Source: Saccharomycopsis malanga (Eukaryota > Ascomycota > Saccharomycetes > Ascoideales > Saccharomycopsidaceae). Taken from it: 64,000 bases of DNA. Position numbers and translations under genes: made by a program. The notes below the pieces were generated by a model that was given only the letters and a program-made list of their open reading frames with translations, did not search any database and had not been told where the DNA came from. Where the stretch lies: NCBI GenBank assembly GCA_004014935.1, contig CP025321.1, positions 62,001-126,000 of the forward strand, in the 5' to 3' direction. Shown in pieces: positions 50,873-62,470 of this stretch. Numbering within the stretch: position 1 is the stretch's first letter; each line of letters opens with the position of its first letter.

Positions 50873-52100
50873 AGCTAAATTTGCGGGACTTTGTAAGTTA
50901 ATTGATAAATTCTTTAAATAAAAAAAAACAGCTGCTAATTGCTGATAATCAACCCTAGATATTATATGAAGAAAATACGGTAATATGCCCTTATACTTTC
51001 TTCTGATCTGGCAGTCAGGCCAGGCCACACGTGCACATGCACGCGTCTACACACATCAAAGTACATTTGAAGGCATATATTTCATCTTGACATGTAAACT
51101 GAAAGTGTTGATAGTTTAAAGAAGCCTGAAGGATTGTCCCTTCACCAGTTTTTGCGGTGTTAATCTGTTGCAAATGACTTACAGTAGTTTTGAAGTAAAA
51201 CCTACAAAAGAGTAGCTTATCTGGGACTACGCATTCAGGCAAAAGGGTCCTTCCACTATATTTTAACAATATAACAGGGCTTTGTTGATCTCATTTATGG
51301 ACAGCAAAATTTGATTGATGTGCTTGTGATCACTCAGAACCGATTGTAACCTTTTCTCCTTTTGTTTTTTATTTTTATTTTTCAACGTGCATATTGTCAA
51401 TAGTGGATAGCAATCCATATTTTTGGGTGGATTTTAAAGATGAGCCAAACACAGTGAAATTCGATGTATTGCCTCAAAAAATCATCGTAATAGGCGAAGC
51501 CCGGCAGTGTTTTTTGCTTGCTTTTTATGATCTTTAGGCCCGTCTTGTTTAATGTTGTTGTATCCTCAATGCTAGTTAAAAATCTAGTATACTTATTGGA
51601 CTGATCATGAACGCTACGATAAATTTTACAATAGGTTCCTCAACTTTGACATATGCTAAGAGAAACAAGTAAAACGTACTATAGAATTACCAACTACAGG
51701 CCTGTGTGTAATAGTGTACACGTAAAAATGACAAGAAGAGATAAAAATAAACAGTGCAATCCTGGTCTGAGTCTGAAATCTAAAATGTTGCTATACCCAA
51801 TTGCATTGTCCGAGTGACGTTATATGCCTACACCGGTCTTATGTTAGAGGCACTTGTAGATCATCTGGTTTCATTGCGGCAATGCTTTGTACAGTGTTGC
51901 TAGGATGACGTCTATCTGGTATATTTACGTAAACTGCTACTCATAGACCCTTTGGGACATTAGTAATTGTCTATATAATACCTGGACTTTCCCCAGATTG
52001 TGAAACTTTCTCCAATGGTTTTAATTCTAGTGATTTTATACCTCATAGTACGTTGCTAATAGAACAAGGCGGATAATACACATATAAACACACTCACATA
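50873..52100. other. Divergent intergenic region (ERV2/PMP3 promoters)
   Basis: 1.2 kb between ERV2 and PMP3, both promoters. Contains the acacgtgcacatgcacgcgt GC-richer patch at about 51027-51046. No gene supported. Confidence 0.5.
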
Positions 52101-52337
52101 ATGGCTTTCACATGTACTGATATCATCAAAATCATAGGCGCAATCATTTTGGTATGTATCCTTGAGAGACTGGTTAAGCTACCCAAAATATGTCTTTACT
52201 AACCGTTACTCAAGCCACCTTTAGGAGTCTTTTTAGAAAGAGGATGTGCCACTGATTTGTTCATTAATATTATTCTTACTATTCTTGGTTATATCCCAGG
52301 TATTGTTCATGCTCTTTACATTATATTGAAGTATTGA
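52101..52337 (+). CDS. PMP3: Plasma membrane proteolipid Pmp3 (UPF0057/RCI2 family, one intron)
   Basis: Pmp3-family proteins are two-span membrane peptides that affect membrane potential and salt tolerance. Exon 1 is 52101-52151 (MAFTCTDIIKIIGAIIL). The intron is 52152-52214 (63 nt, donor GTATGT, perfect branch TACTAAC at 52197-52203). Exon 2 is 52215-52337. The splice rebuilds the family signature LPPLGVFLERGC with TDLFINIILTILGYIPGIVH after it; total 57 residues. The acceptor is AAG instead of the usual YAG; no other AG keeps the frame. The gene is too short and split to appear as a long ORF. Confidence 0.92.
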
Positions 52338-53036
52338 TGACACCGAGCTTTCCTAGAGACCATAAACAGCACCCTTTCCAGTTCGGTGAACTTAATCTAA
52401 TGAACCTGCCGCTTCCTCTGTGACGGTAGAACAATTTATATATTACGATAATTTTTAATGTACATTAGGTACTACTGCAAGTCCTATTCGCTTTCATGAA
52501 GTTGGTTTTCATTACATTTTGCAATACTGTAGGTAGTGCGTATTTAGACATAAATTGCTTCTCAGGCCTCTTTCTAGATAGACCCTTCTACACATAGATT
52601 ACGCCCAGCCTAGAATACATAATTTACCGCTGAACTTCTAATACCTGCGTACCTCTAAGACCTAACAAGTGTTCCAGAACACCTTGTACATGTACCCATC
52701 GCAATGGTTGCTATTTTCATCTGGCACATTATGAAAAGCCCTACATAGCCCTAATACATATCATCTGACCTGTGTAATATTTAGCGCTGTCACTGAGGCA
52801 CCTGATTGAAAAAGCTAAAAGATTAAGCATCACCCTACCGTTTTTCTGTATGGCCACCCACCAGAATCAGCGTACTCACAGTGTGTTGTAGTGCTACTGG
52901 CTCCAGTAGCCATTGTATGGCACTCTCACGGGTGAAAATTTGTTTTACTAAGGTTGATAAAAAATATTGGGAGCCATACAAGTTGCGTATTCTGTTCTCT
53001 ATCACCACAACATCGTTAGAATAAAATCAGTGCAAA
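52338..53036. other. Intergenic: PMP3 3' side and RPL42 promoter
   Basis: About 700 bp, no gene supported. Confidence 0.55.
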
Positions 53037-53761
53037 ATGGGTATGTTAGAAGCATATTAGTTATTGGAAGAGAGCAAAGAGGACAAGATCAAAAACAAAT
53101 TCAGAAACACCATCAGATATCGATAAAGGGGCCATTTTCATCACTTTAATATCGTAAAAAACTATAGATGTTGAAGATTAAAACATACCAAACGAAGTAT
53201 TTTACTAAAGACTAATCAAGAACTCACTGGTCAGTTATCAATTTAACTCGACTGAAGGCAAGACTGTGAGTCGAAATAGTATATTTTCAGACATAAGAAA
53301 CCAATACAAAGAAATTATCAAAGAATCCCCTTGGATAGAAGGATCATTATGAATATAATAGCATTCGAGAGTTGATAAATGATCATAGATACTTTTTGCT
53401 CTATCAAGATTTCACGATGTGTACAATTTACTAACATTAGTCAGTTAACGTTCCAAAAACCAGAAAGACCTACTGTAAAGGTAAAGAGTGCAGAAAGCAC
53501 ACTCAACACAAAGTTACCCAATACAAAGCTGGTAAGGCTTCTTTGTTTGCTCAAGGTAAAAGACGTTACGACCGTAAACAATCTGGTTACGGTGGTCAAA
53601 CCAAGCAAATTTTCCACAAGAAAGCTAAGACCACCAAGAAGGTTGTCTTGCGTTTGGAATGTGTCAAATGTAAGGTCAAGACTCAATTGCCATTGAAGAG
53701 ATGTAAGCATTTCGAATTGGGTGGTGACAAGAAACAAAAGGGTCAAGCTTTGCAATTTTAA
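53037..53761 (+). CDS. RPL42: 60S ribosomal protein eL42 (one intron, Gln56)
   Basis: eL42 sits at the E site of the large subunit. Exon 1 is just ATGG (53037-53040), the intron is 53041-53444 (404 nt, donor GTATGT, perfect branch TACTAAC at 53429-53435, acceptor CAG), and exon 2 is 53445-53761. The join gives [12 protein letters not shown], as in S. cerevisiae, with the same intron position after ATGG. The 106-residue product has the zinc cysteines YCKGKEC and CVKC. Residue 56 is Gln (codon 53606-53608, GGQTKQIFH) where S. cerevisiae has Pro; this change is known to give cycloheximide resistance and is natural in several Candida and Kluyveromyces species. The intron is far longer than the other introns here. 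Confidence 0.96.
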
Positions 53762-54317
53762 GTTTAACTTGCTGGTATCTGTTCGTCCTCTCTTTTTGGT
53801 TTATTTTACAATCACTTGGTTTTCTGTCAAAGACGGTGTTTGTCCGTCTAGTATGGGATGCTAATGTATAATTTATACGGCTAATGTTACAATAAAGTCA
53901 AAACTTTCATTACTCTAATTGTAGATCGTCTTTCTTCCAGTATGTACCATAAATATATTACCAGGATGAAAATTCACGTGATACACTCATAAAGTAGTTG
54001 CCGCATTGGATATTTTTCTTCCGTATATATAGTCTCTCAAGCTTTACTGTTATTTTTAGTGTAAAATAGTTCTTTTTGGTTATTTTGTATATATTTGATT
54101 TGGTGAAGTATTAAAGTGTTCAACTGTTTTCTATCGTTAAGGTTTTGCTACAGTGATTTGTTCCGATTATAAGAAGAATTTCAAGTGTATACTGAAAATT
54201 GTGATTTTAATTGATCAGGTGTTCTCAGCAATTGTTCTTTATAACTGATTCAGAAACAGAGTTGTTCTATACAGAAACGTGTACATTATTGCAGCGTCAA
54301 CGGCCAGGTAAATCAGA
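53762..54317. other. Intergenic: RPL42 3' side and CBK1 promoter
   Basis: 556 bp with TATATATAG near 54023. CBK1 orthologues often have long leaders. No gene supported. Confidence 0.55.
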
Positions 54318-56105
54318 ATGCAGTTCAACCCATTCGCCAATTCTCAGTTTTATAGAAATCAACAGTCAAATAATGATCAATACGAGAAGCAAAACTTCCA
54401 ACAGTCTTCTCAAGCTACATCATCACAGCAAAGAATGATGTATTCTCCCCAAAATCAGCAGCATCAGCAGCCGCAACAGCAAACTGGACAGCTGTATTAC
54501 TATCAGCAGGCTAAATATAATAACAAATATAATGGTAATAGTAATGGAGTTATCAGTCAACAACCTAATCGGATTTCCTACTTGAATATCAACAAATTCT
54601 ATCCAAAGAGCAATAATAGTAGTCCTTCCAGTAGTGGTGTCACTAGTCCCAAAAGCCCAAATACTCCAGTACCCATTGAAAGACCTATTCAATTTGTAAG
54701 ACGGCCAGAACTTTTCCCAAAGTCTACACAGGAGAAAGCCTCAGCGACAACATTGAAGATAGAAAACTATTATCAGCAATCAGTGCATCATGCCATTGAT
54801 AGAAACAAAAGAAGATTGCAGTTGGAAAAGGATTTGGAAGCTGAAGGCTCTGAGGAACGTAAGAATCGAGCGAAGAACATGCTAAAGTCCAAAGAGTCGC
54901 AATTTATTAGATTGCGTCGGACGAGACTCTCTCTAGATGATTTCAAAACCATCAAGGTGATTGGTAAAGGTGCGTTTGGTGAGGTTCGTTTGGTTCAGAA
55001 GGTTGACACTGGTAAGGTGTATGCAATGAAAACATTGATCAAATCGGAAATGTCAAAAAGAGATCAATTGGCTCATGTGAAAGCCGAAAGAGACATTTTA
55101 GCTGGAAGTGATTCTGAATGGGTTGTCTCGTTATATTATTCTTTCCAAGATAGTGATTTCTTATATTTAATTATGGAATTCTTGCCAGGTGGCGATTTGA
55201 TGACAATGCTAATTAAATGGCAGGTTTTTACAGAAGATATCACAAGATTTTATATTGCCGAATGTGTATTGGCCATTGAGGCTATACATAAATTAGGTTT
55301 CATCCATCGTGACATCAAACCAGATAATATCTTGATTGATATTGATGGGCATATCAAGCTTAGTGATTTCGGTCTAGCTACCGGATTCCATAAGACTCAC
55401 GACTCAAACTACTATAGAAAGTTGCTTGGAAAGGAACCGGTGGCTAAACCAAACGTTAATAACAGGAACTCTACCATTGCAGACCAATCCATCCATTTGA
55501 CCATCAATAATCGTGAAAAGATCCAAACATGGAGAAAGAATCGAAGATTAATGGCTTATTCTACTGTCGGAACTCCTGATTATATTGCCCCAGAAATTTT
55601 CATCCATCAAGGATACGGCCAAGACTGTGATTGGTGGTCCTTAGGAGCTATCATGTACGAGTGCCTTATTGGTTGGCCTCCGTTTGCCTCGGACACTCCT
55701 CATGAAACTTATCGTAAGATTCTCAATTGGCAAGAAACGTTGATCATCCCTGATGAGGTCCATTTATCGCCTGAAAGTGAGGATCTTATACGGAGTTTGC
55801 TTACTAAATCTGAATACAGATTAGGTAGAGGTGGAGCTGCGGAGATTAAAGCTCATCCATTCTTCAGAGGAGTGGATTGGAAAACAATTAGACAAGTCCG
55901 CGCCCCATTTATTCCAAAACTTTCTAGTATTACTGATACAAGGTTCTTCCCAACAGATGATTTAGAACATGTTCCTGATAACCCAATTCTTCTACAACAA
56001 AGAGACAAGCTGCAGAACAACGCCACCAACAGTAATGTCAAAGACGACTTACCGTTTATCGGTTACACCTACTCCAGATTTGACTACTTAACCAAAAGAT
56101 TTTAG
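54318..56105 (+). CDS. CBK1: NDR/LATS-family kinase Cbk1
   Basis: Cbk1 is the RAM-network kinase that, with Mob2, controls daughter-specific transcription, polarity, cell separation and wall mRNAs through Ssd1. The 595-residue protein has a Gln/Asn-rich N-terminus, a Mob-binding basic helix (about 150-200), the kinase with GKGAFGEV (~215), HRDIKPDN (~330) and the long AGC insert typical of NDR kinases before [12 protein letters not shown]. The C-terminal hydrophobic motif region ends in [13 protein letters not shown]. cerevisiae Cbk1 is longer (756), mostly in the Q-rich N-terminus. Only two CTG codons, in the two tails. Confidence 0.94.
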   Translation: MQFNPFANSQFYRNQQSNNDQYEKQNFQQSSQATSSQQRMMYSPQNQQHQQPQQQTGQLYYYQQAKYNNKYNGNSNGVISQQPNRISYLNINKFYPKSNNSSPSSSGVTSPKSPNTPVPIERPIQFVRRPELFPKSTQEKASATTLKIENYYQQSVHHAIDRNKRRLQLEKDLEAEGSEERKNRAKNMLKSKESQFIRLRRTRLSLDDFKTIKVIGKGAFGEVRLVQKVDTGKVYAMKTLIKSEMSKRDQLAHVKAERDILAGSDSEWVVSLYYSFQDSDFLYLIMEFLPGGDLMTMLIKWQVFTEDITRFYIAECVLAIEAIHKLGFIHRDIKPDNILIDIDGHIKLSDFGLATGFHKTHDSNYYRKLLGKEPVAKPNVNNRNSTIADQSIHLTINNREKIQTWRKNRRLMAYSTVGTPDYIAPEIFIHQGYGQDCDWWSLGAIMYECLIGWPPFASDTPHETYRKILNWQETLIIPDEVHLSPESEDLIRSLLTKSEYRLGRGGAAEIKAHPFFRGVDWKTIRQVRAPFIPKLSSITDTRFFPTDDLEHVPDNPILLQQRDKLQNNATNSNVKDDLPFIGYTYSRFDYLTKRF

Positions 56106-58601
56106 GTTATATATATGTACTTTTGTATTTTTAGTCATGCTCAATATGAGCTTTAATAAAAAGGATTTTTTTTTTCACATAAATTAGTACGTTTGACCAA
56201 TGTTTCGAATACTACAACTCTATATTACATAAAATAAATTGTAGCCACAACTGATTCCCAATATATCATATCATGTCAAATCAATATCAGGTGCCCAGTA
56301 ACGTGCTCCAAGTTTCCAAGGTTACTCTACGCTCCGGCCCTAGTTACGTGAACAATGCATAGAATAACAATGCCCATGTGTAATCAACTAGGCCCATTTG
56401 GCGATTGATGTTATAGAAAGGAAAACAGAAAAACTGTAGAATCTCATTATGAAAAACTTGCCTGCTTTTATAGACGAAAATTTTCGTGTTGGTATAAGCG
56501 TGTTACCCGGTAAAGAGGCAAGTGCAGGCACTCTGTTAACATGAACCAATGGTAAATGGCTTTTACTTTATATTATAGCTGAATTGTCGCAAGTAATATG
56601 AAATAGTAGCACTATCAATGCCAGTGATGCTTTTTAATTTCCTATGGAGTATTAGGCGGCTAGGTCAAGCAAGTAGTATACCTCGCTTTTACTTACGATT
56701 ATGTTTTGAAAATAGTTGTAAATTTGAAGATTTGAAAATATTTTCGAAACATTTGCTAAAAAGTAGTGTTTTAACAGAAGAACCCTGTTGTATAAGTTTT
56801 GCTAGCTTTAATTCGAAAGTAGAGACAAAATACATTTTCTTTATCTTGTGTTGTACATAATGAATAGTGTTAATTTAAGTCAAATCAAAAAATCCTTAAA
56901 CAAACAATTTGATAATTTTTTCTAAGAAGTATGTAAAATTTTTGCATTTTTAAAATTTGCTTGTCGAAATATGAGTCAGATTTTATATACAGTATATAAT
57001 GTAACTCTGTAGATTGTGTTGAGATGTCGACTACATAATTTTATATTTGCATATAAGTTTTTCCTGCTTTAAGAAACTTTTCTTCAAAGAAATCAACTAA
57101 ATTTTTTAAAACTTTTTCAAAAGCCAAACCAACTTCATAATTTAAAATAGGGATAGCATTATTGGCTTACTAATGATAATTTTTATAAATTCGGATTGAG
57201 GAAAATAGTCTTATTTGCACAATTTCTCTAATTTCAAAACCTTGTACCAGTATCTTGCCAAGCTTTGCCAGGTGTGTCCAAGAAAACTTTGGGAATTACA
57301 CGGCTAAGAGTACTGTGCAACCGAAAAATAGCATTTAGAGATCACACTATATTAGGTTCAGTTATACAAAGGAGAGCGAAGGCAACTGCGCATACTGTGG
57401 GGATCCTTAAGGAGCCAGCATTCCGAAGGTAATTATGTAACAGGGTCTTACTTTTTTGAGCTGTTCAACAAACTGGCGACAGTAATAGCTTCGGCTGATT
57501 CTGATATAGAATGAAGCACAATGTACAATTGTAGAAAGAACATTATTCTTCTGGTATTATACTGAAAAATCAACGCAATAAAGACAGATGGTGCTATATA
57601 CAAAGGTACTTACGATACAAATATAAGTTAAACTGTGGGCTAGTAATGCTCAAGCTGCCCTGAATTGGGATATGACCCTGAGATTAAACCTTCAATCCTA
57701 AGGTGCACTGGAGGAAGGGTGCATTCGAGCTATTGTTTTGACAGTTTAGCTGCTTGATTTCATTCACTTGCCTTTGCCAACTTTCGGTATCTGAAGGCAA
57801 CATTAATTTCAAAAGTTTCCAAAGATGGCGATCGCAGTGCATGTTCGGCATTTTACCACCAAACGGTATTTTACACTTTTAGTGGGAACACCAAAGCGCC
57901 TCACCCAAGTCTATGGTACAATGTTTTTCATTAAGGATGATACACATGTAGCATTTCTTGCAATCAAACATTACATTATAAGTTGCCTATCATTAGTAGA
58001 GCCAGAGAAAAAGAAAATGTGCTCAAGGTCTTTTGAACATGAGGTTATATAGCATTGTAAGAAAATATGTAGAAGACGGAATATACATGGGTGCATTAAC
58101 ATGCATCAACATGCATGGTATATTGGAGAATGTTGAGATGCAGTATACCATTATTGAGTGCCCAGTGGTAACTACAACGAGACATTAAGCGGCAGTTGAA
58201 GGACTAGTCTAGAAATTGTGTAGGGGAAATACGAGTGTAAGGCTTGTGGCAGTTAGTGCCCATATTCCTTTGTGGTCTTAGCATAGAGGCTACTTGATTA
58301 GGTTCCGCCATACCTATGGTTAGTACCTTTCTGTAAGGTTCCAGATCCAAGAAGATTCTTTTTATAAATACTTTTGCAAATCCAATTTGTTTTAATTTTA
58401 TTGTCCTCTTGCCATTTTTCTTCTTCTTTTCCCTTTGTTAAAAGTCTCGATTGTGTACTCAAGCGTTGAATACTGCCAATTGATCATAACGACACCAACT
58501 ACAGTCTTTCGTTTTCAGCATAGTAATAATTTTGGCGTTGTTAAACAAAATTCAAGAGCAGTGGAAATCGTAATATATTAATCAAGAAGATATAGGCAAT
58601 A
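56106..58601. other. 2.5-kb intergenic: CBK1 3' side and CRH promoter
   Basis: AT-rich in 56600-57250, GC-richer toward 57650-58400. Frames at 56618-56860 and 57825-58052 are unsupported. A long upstream region also precedes the other long-stalk CRH gene. Confidence 0.5.
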
Positions 58602-60293
58602 TTGAAACAAGAAATGAGACTAATTCAAACCATCTTTGTCTCGTTGTGTTCTGTCTACTTAGTAGCAGCCAACTTTGCAAGTGAGTGCGATCCATTAAAA
58701 AGCAGCTGCCCACCAAACCCAGCTTTGGGCAAGTCTATCTATGTTGATTTCAAAGAGTCAAACTCATACTTTTCCTCCTTATATGGAGCCACTGATTTGA
58801 TTCAATACACCTCAAACGGATTGGCCCAGAGTTTCAAAAACCATGGTGACGGCCCTTCTTTGAGATCCAACTTCTATATTACTTTTGGTAAGGTTGAAGT
58901 AAGCAGTCAAGTTGCCCCAGGAACTGGTATTATTTCAAACTTTTTCTTGCAGTCTGATGACGGTGATGAAATCGATTTTGAGTGGATGGGTGCTTTCAAA
59001 AACAAAGTTACCACCAACTACTTTGGTAAGGGTGTTACTGGTGATTACGACAGAGGCACTGTGAATGACGTCTCTTACGACACCACTACTGGCTTCCACA
59101 CTTACACCATTGAGTGGACCGAAGACCAAACTACTTGGTCTATTGACGGCAAGGTCATTAGAACGTTGAAGGCTACCGAGGTCAAGAAAGATGGTAAGCA
59201 TGACTATCCAGTTTCTCCAATGAGAGTTTTCCTTGGCTTGTGGTCTGGTGGTGATTCTGATTCTCAAGGTACTGTTGAATGGGCAGGTGGTAAAACTACT
59301 CTTGAAGGTGCTCCATTTGTTTTCAAAACCAAATACATCAAGGTTTCCGATTACTCTACTGGTACTGAATATAAATACAGCGACAAGTCAGGAAACAAAA
59401 TAAGCTCTACCGGTGGATCCATCAATGGAAGAAAAAATTCAGACTTTACTAAAGATGTTACCAACCCATCTGATTTCTCTGCTTCTGTCAGCTCTTCTTC
59501 CACCACTTCCTCTTCTTCCACCACTACCTCTAAAAAGATTTCCTCTTCGACTACCTCTTCGACCACTACCAGCCCAGTTTCAACTTCATCTTCTTTGACT
59601 ACTACTGCTCCTGCTGCTGCTCCTCCTGCTGCTGCTGCCACTTCAGCCACTCTTGCTGCTGGTGCTTCCACTATATCTTCCAGTGCTGGCTACAATTCTT
59701 CATCCCCTTACGTCGCTGGCTCTACTTACACCAATGCTGCTAAAGGTGCTTACACTCTTGATGCTCAAGGTTCAACCTATTACTTGTCTTCAGCCGCCCC
59801 AGCAAACACTAACGCTACTGTTGCCCCTGTTGCTTCCTCTACCAGCTCATCAACTACTGAAGATTTGAATGCCAAGGTCACTGCTTTGGCTTCTAGTAGT
59901 GCTGCTTCAAGTGCTGCTGTTGCTGCTTACGGTTCTTCTTCTTCTGAAGACAGCGACATTTGGGTTACCAGTGAGACTACTGTCCTCTCTACTTTCACTG
60001 CTTCCCATACTACTGTTGTCCATGGCCACACCACTGGTGTTAGTTACGGCGTATCTACCCATGATGGAAAGACCGACACTTACACTACTGCTTATGTTCC
60101 GTTGACCTCTACTTTCACCAACACTCACTTTGTCACCATTAAAAGACATCGCTCTTCAAGCTCTTATGTTGCCAATGGCTCCAACTACAGTCTTAACGGA
60201 ACATTTTTCAGTGGTGCAACTACGTATTCCAGAAACTTACAGTGGGCTGCTATTGGGTTGATCTCGTTGGTTGCCACTGCATTGACTCTTTGA
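58602..60293 (+). CDS. Crh-family GH16 chitin-glucan transglycosylase, GPI-type (563 aa)
   Basis: Third Crh enzyme of the window, on the opposite strand 47 kb from the pair at 4-12 kb. Signal peptide (start M1 or M5 at 58614; MRLIQTIFVSLCSVYLVAA), then ECDPLKSSCPPNPALG and the GH16 domain with DGDEIDFEWMG, TNYFGKGVTGDYDRGT and RVFLGLWSGGDSDSQG. The stalk is Ser/Thr/Ala-rich and holds LDAQGST and HGHTTGVSYGVSTHDGKT, which recall LEAHGST and NGHTTSGVSTHSG in the 851-residue Crh. The C-terminus is hydrophobic (LISLVATALTL). GH16 cores of the 563- and 851-residue proteins are closest (both have KKDGKHDYPVSPMRVF). Confidence 0.93.
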   Translation: MKQEMRLIQTIFVSLCSVYLVAANFASECDPLKSSCPPNPALGKSIYVDFKESNSYFSSLYGATDLIQYTSNGLAQSFKNHGDGPSLRSNFYITFGKVEVSSQVAPGTGIISNFFLQSDDGDEIDFEWMGAFKNKVTTNYFGKGVTGDYDRGTVNDVSYDTTTGFHTYTIEWTEDQTTWSIDGKVIRTLKATEVKKDGKHDYPVSPMRVFLGLWSGGDSDSQGTVEWAGGKTTLEGAPFVFKTKYIKVSDYSTGTEYKYSDKSGNKISSTGGSINGRKNSDFTKDVTNPSDFSASVSSSSTTSSSSTTTSKKISSSTTSSTTTSPVSTSSSLTTTAPAAAPPAAAATSATLAAGASTISSSAGYNSSSPYVAGSTYTNAAKGAYTLDAQGSTYYLSSAAPANTNATVAPVASSTSSSTTEDLNAKVTALASSSAASSAAVAAYGSSSSEDSDIWVTSETTVLSTFTASHTTVVHGHTTGVSYGVSTHDGKTDTYTTAYVPLTSTFTNTHFVTIKRHRSSSSYVANGSNYSLNGTFFSGATTYSRNLQWAAIGLISLVATALTL

Positions 60294-60947
60294 TCGGATA
60301 CGTTGATAATCTCTCAAAGTGTCGTCCATTTCTTCAGTTCTTGTATTCTTTTCAATAATATTCTATAGTTGTTGACTTTTTGTTCTTCGCCTATTCATTT
60401 CTCCAATTATCCTTTTTTACTTACTCTTTATTCTTTCAGTTCTCATCATATCTATCTCTAATCCTCTCATACGTAATCCATTTCGCTTAATAACCGAGCC
60501 TTGATTTTACAGCAGATAAGTCCACTGTAGCTCTTGGCATTACCAACGAAAAGTAGTGTCAATTAGGTGACGAGTGCTCAACATGTCTAGAAAGAAAATG
60601 TACATATGCAGGCTAAAATCAACTATACTAGTTTTAAAAAATAATTACAGCATATTATAACGTCCAGTTTATTTTACAGTTTTACTTCTTTTCATAGTTA
60701 TATAAAGTTATTTAGTCAATATTACTATATTTAGTAGGAAGAACCATGCACTCTACCGCACCTACCACGTGGCAATAATCGCTAAGGCGCATCGCTCATT
60801 TACCAGAGCTTTACAAACCAGAAATCTGTTTCAAGATGATCTTTTGGTAAAAATCATTAGTAAAACATATTTGAGATCTTCTTAGCACAGTGTTATACTC
60901 TTTTTATTGGGAATTAGGTGATAAAACGTTGTTAAACATTATAAAGA
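60294..60947. other. Intergenic: CRH 3' side and GNA1 promoter
   Basis: 654 bp, pyrimidine-rich after the CRH stop. No gene seen. Confidence 0.55.
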
Positions 60948-61412
60948 ATGGCCGGTGCAGATCAATTACATCCAGATTATATAATCAGACCTATTGAGGC
61001 CTCTGATTATGAAGGGGTGGTAAGCACATTGAATGTGTTGACCAAGGTAGGAAACCTTAGTGCCCAAAAATTCGCAAGTACAATAGCATTCTTCAAAAGC
61101 CATCCAGACATTTACAACACTGTGGTAATTGTAAACAAGGCGAAGAACAATAAGATTGTTGGAGTCGGTTCCATTATTGTAGAGCAAAAAATCATTCATG
61201 AGGCTGGTAAAATTGGACATATAGAAGATATCGCCATCTCGTCCGAGGAACAAGGGCGCAGACTAGGTTACCATCTAATTAAACATTTGACAAAGGTTGG
61301 TAAGGACAATGGTTGTTACAAGGTGATCTTGGATTGTGCTGAAAAGAATATAAAATTCTATGAAAAGTGCGGCTATAAAAACGAAGGATTCGAGATGGCT
61401 GCTCGTTTTTAG
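60948..61412 (+). CDS. GNA1: Glucosamine-6-phosphate N-acetyltransferase Gna1
   Basis: Gna1 acetylates glucosamine-6-phosphate with acetyl-CoA on the way to UDP-GlcNAc, the precursor of chitin, N-glycans and GPI anchors. The 154-residue GNAT protein shows LTKVGNLSAQKF, GHIEDIAISSEEQGRRLGYHL (acetyl-CoA loop), CYKVILDCAEKNIKFYEKCGY and the ending GFEMAARF, all family landmarks. It lies 654 bp after a Crh chitin-glucan transglycosylase gene, on the same strand. Confidence 0.95.
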   Translation: MAGADQLHPDYIIRPIEASDYEGVVSTLNVLTKVGNLSAQKFASTIAFFKSHPDIYNTVVIVNKAKNNKIVGVGSIIVEQKIIHEAGKIGHIEDIAISSEEQGRRLGYHLIKHLTKVGKDNGCYKVILDCAEKNIKFYEKCGYKNEGFEMAARF

Positions 61413-61635
61413 AATCTTAAATTCTTATACTACCAAAATTCACTTTCAATTTTTCTTAAAAAATATTTATCGCTTGCAATTACCAATTCGTAACTATTTA
61501 ATCACTATTCAATAAAGGCTTCAAAATAGAAAACTGCTTACACAGTAGTTTAACTAACGTAGATGTATAATACAATTAAAGAAACAGAAATTAGCAAAGA
61601 GCAAAATAGAAATATTTAGATAGATACAGTGGCGC

Positions 61636-61924
61636 TTATATTTTATCCAAGACTTCAATAGAGTGAATGCTGTTTCCACGCACTACGGCCGAGCCAATCT
61701 GAACTTTGGATCCATCACTTTCAACCTGTACGGTATCATCGAGAGTGAGATTCAAAAATATATCATATCCTCTTAAGGTTCCAATAATCTTTCTAGAGCC
61801 ATTTAACTGAATGCTAAGCGATTTATCCATATACTAGAAACGTTAGTGTCGGGAGCACAATTGATGCCTGGTCCACGATACATTCCGCTATACATACTTT
61901 CTTCAATTCCGGGGCAGAGACCAT
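61636..61924 (-). CDS. SMX2: Spliceosomal Sm protein G (one intron)
   Basis: SmG is part of the Sm heptamer on U1, U2, U4 and U5 snRNAs. Exon 1 is 61898-61924 (MVSAPELKK). The intron is 61834-61897 (64 nt, donor GTATGT, branch-like CACTAAC, acceptor TAG). Exon 2 is 61636-61833. The splice gives MVSAPELKKYMDKSLSIQLN as in yeast SmG, then Sm1 (GTLRGYDIFLNLTLDD) and Sm2 (VVRGNSIHSIE), 74 residues. Confidence 0.96.
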
Positions 61925-62470
61925 TTTGCTTGTCGATATAGTGCTTAGTTCATGTAAAGCACAGTTTAGCATATGATATTGTCAAATATTTATGAAAATT
62001 GATAATTTCGGTGCATGCGCGCATACGCATATACATGCAGAAGGGTAAACTGCGGGTTTCTCAACATGACAGGAAGCCTCCCCCTAATGATGCTATACTG
62101 TAGTTGAGGATTTTCAGATGAGTATGCCCAGAATACTCAAGAATAGTACTTTCCTGTGTAGTGAAACTATAGAATAGCTTATAGTTTAAAAATGCTTTCA
62201 ATGGTTTGCACTGAATTAGAAGCAATAATGAGAAATAAAGCAACTGAAAATCTCCAAATCGAAGTAAGTAAAATACTTGATGTTTTATTTATTATCTTTT
62301 AATTCATTTATCTGTGTAATGTCCACCAGCTTTTTGTTTGTCTTGATTTTGTCTACCAATTTCGCTGTACTTAATATCGCTTCAAATTTGCCATGACCGC
62401 TACATTCGCATTCCCCAATTAATTTTTATTTCTACATAGTACATAGTTATAAGACGAATAGAGCATAATA
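61925..62470. other. Intergenic with cryptic minus-strand open frame
   Basis: A 47-codon frame on the minus strand (about 62290-62430, CECSGHGKFEAILSTAKLVD and on to ELKDNK) looks coding-like but has no ATG, and no branch point upstream. Between SMX2 and the Ctf19-like gene. Confidence 0.35.

Noticed and set aside
57825-58052. 75-codon plus frame upstream of the third CRH gene
   Set aside because: No family resemblance and low-quality composition; promoter DNA more likely.
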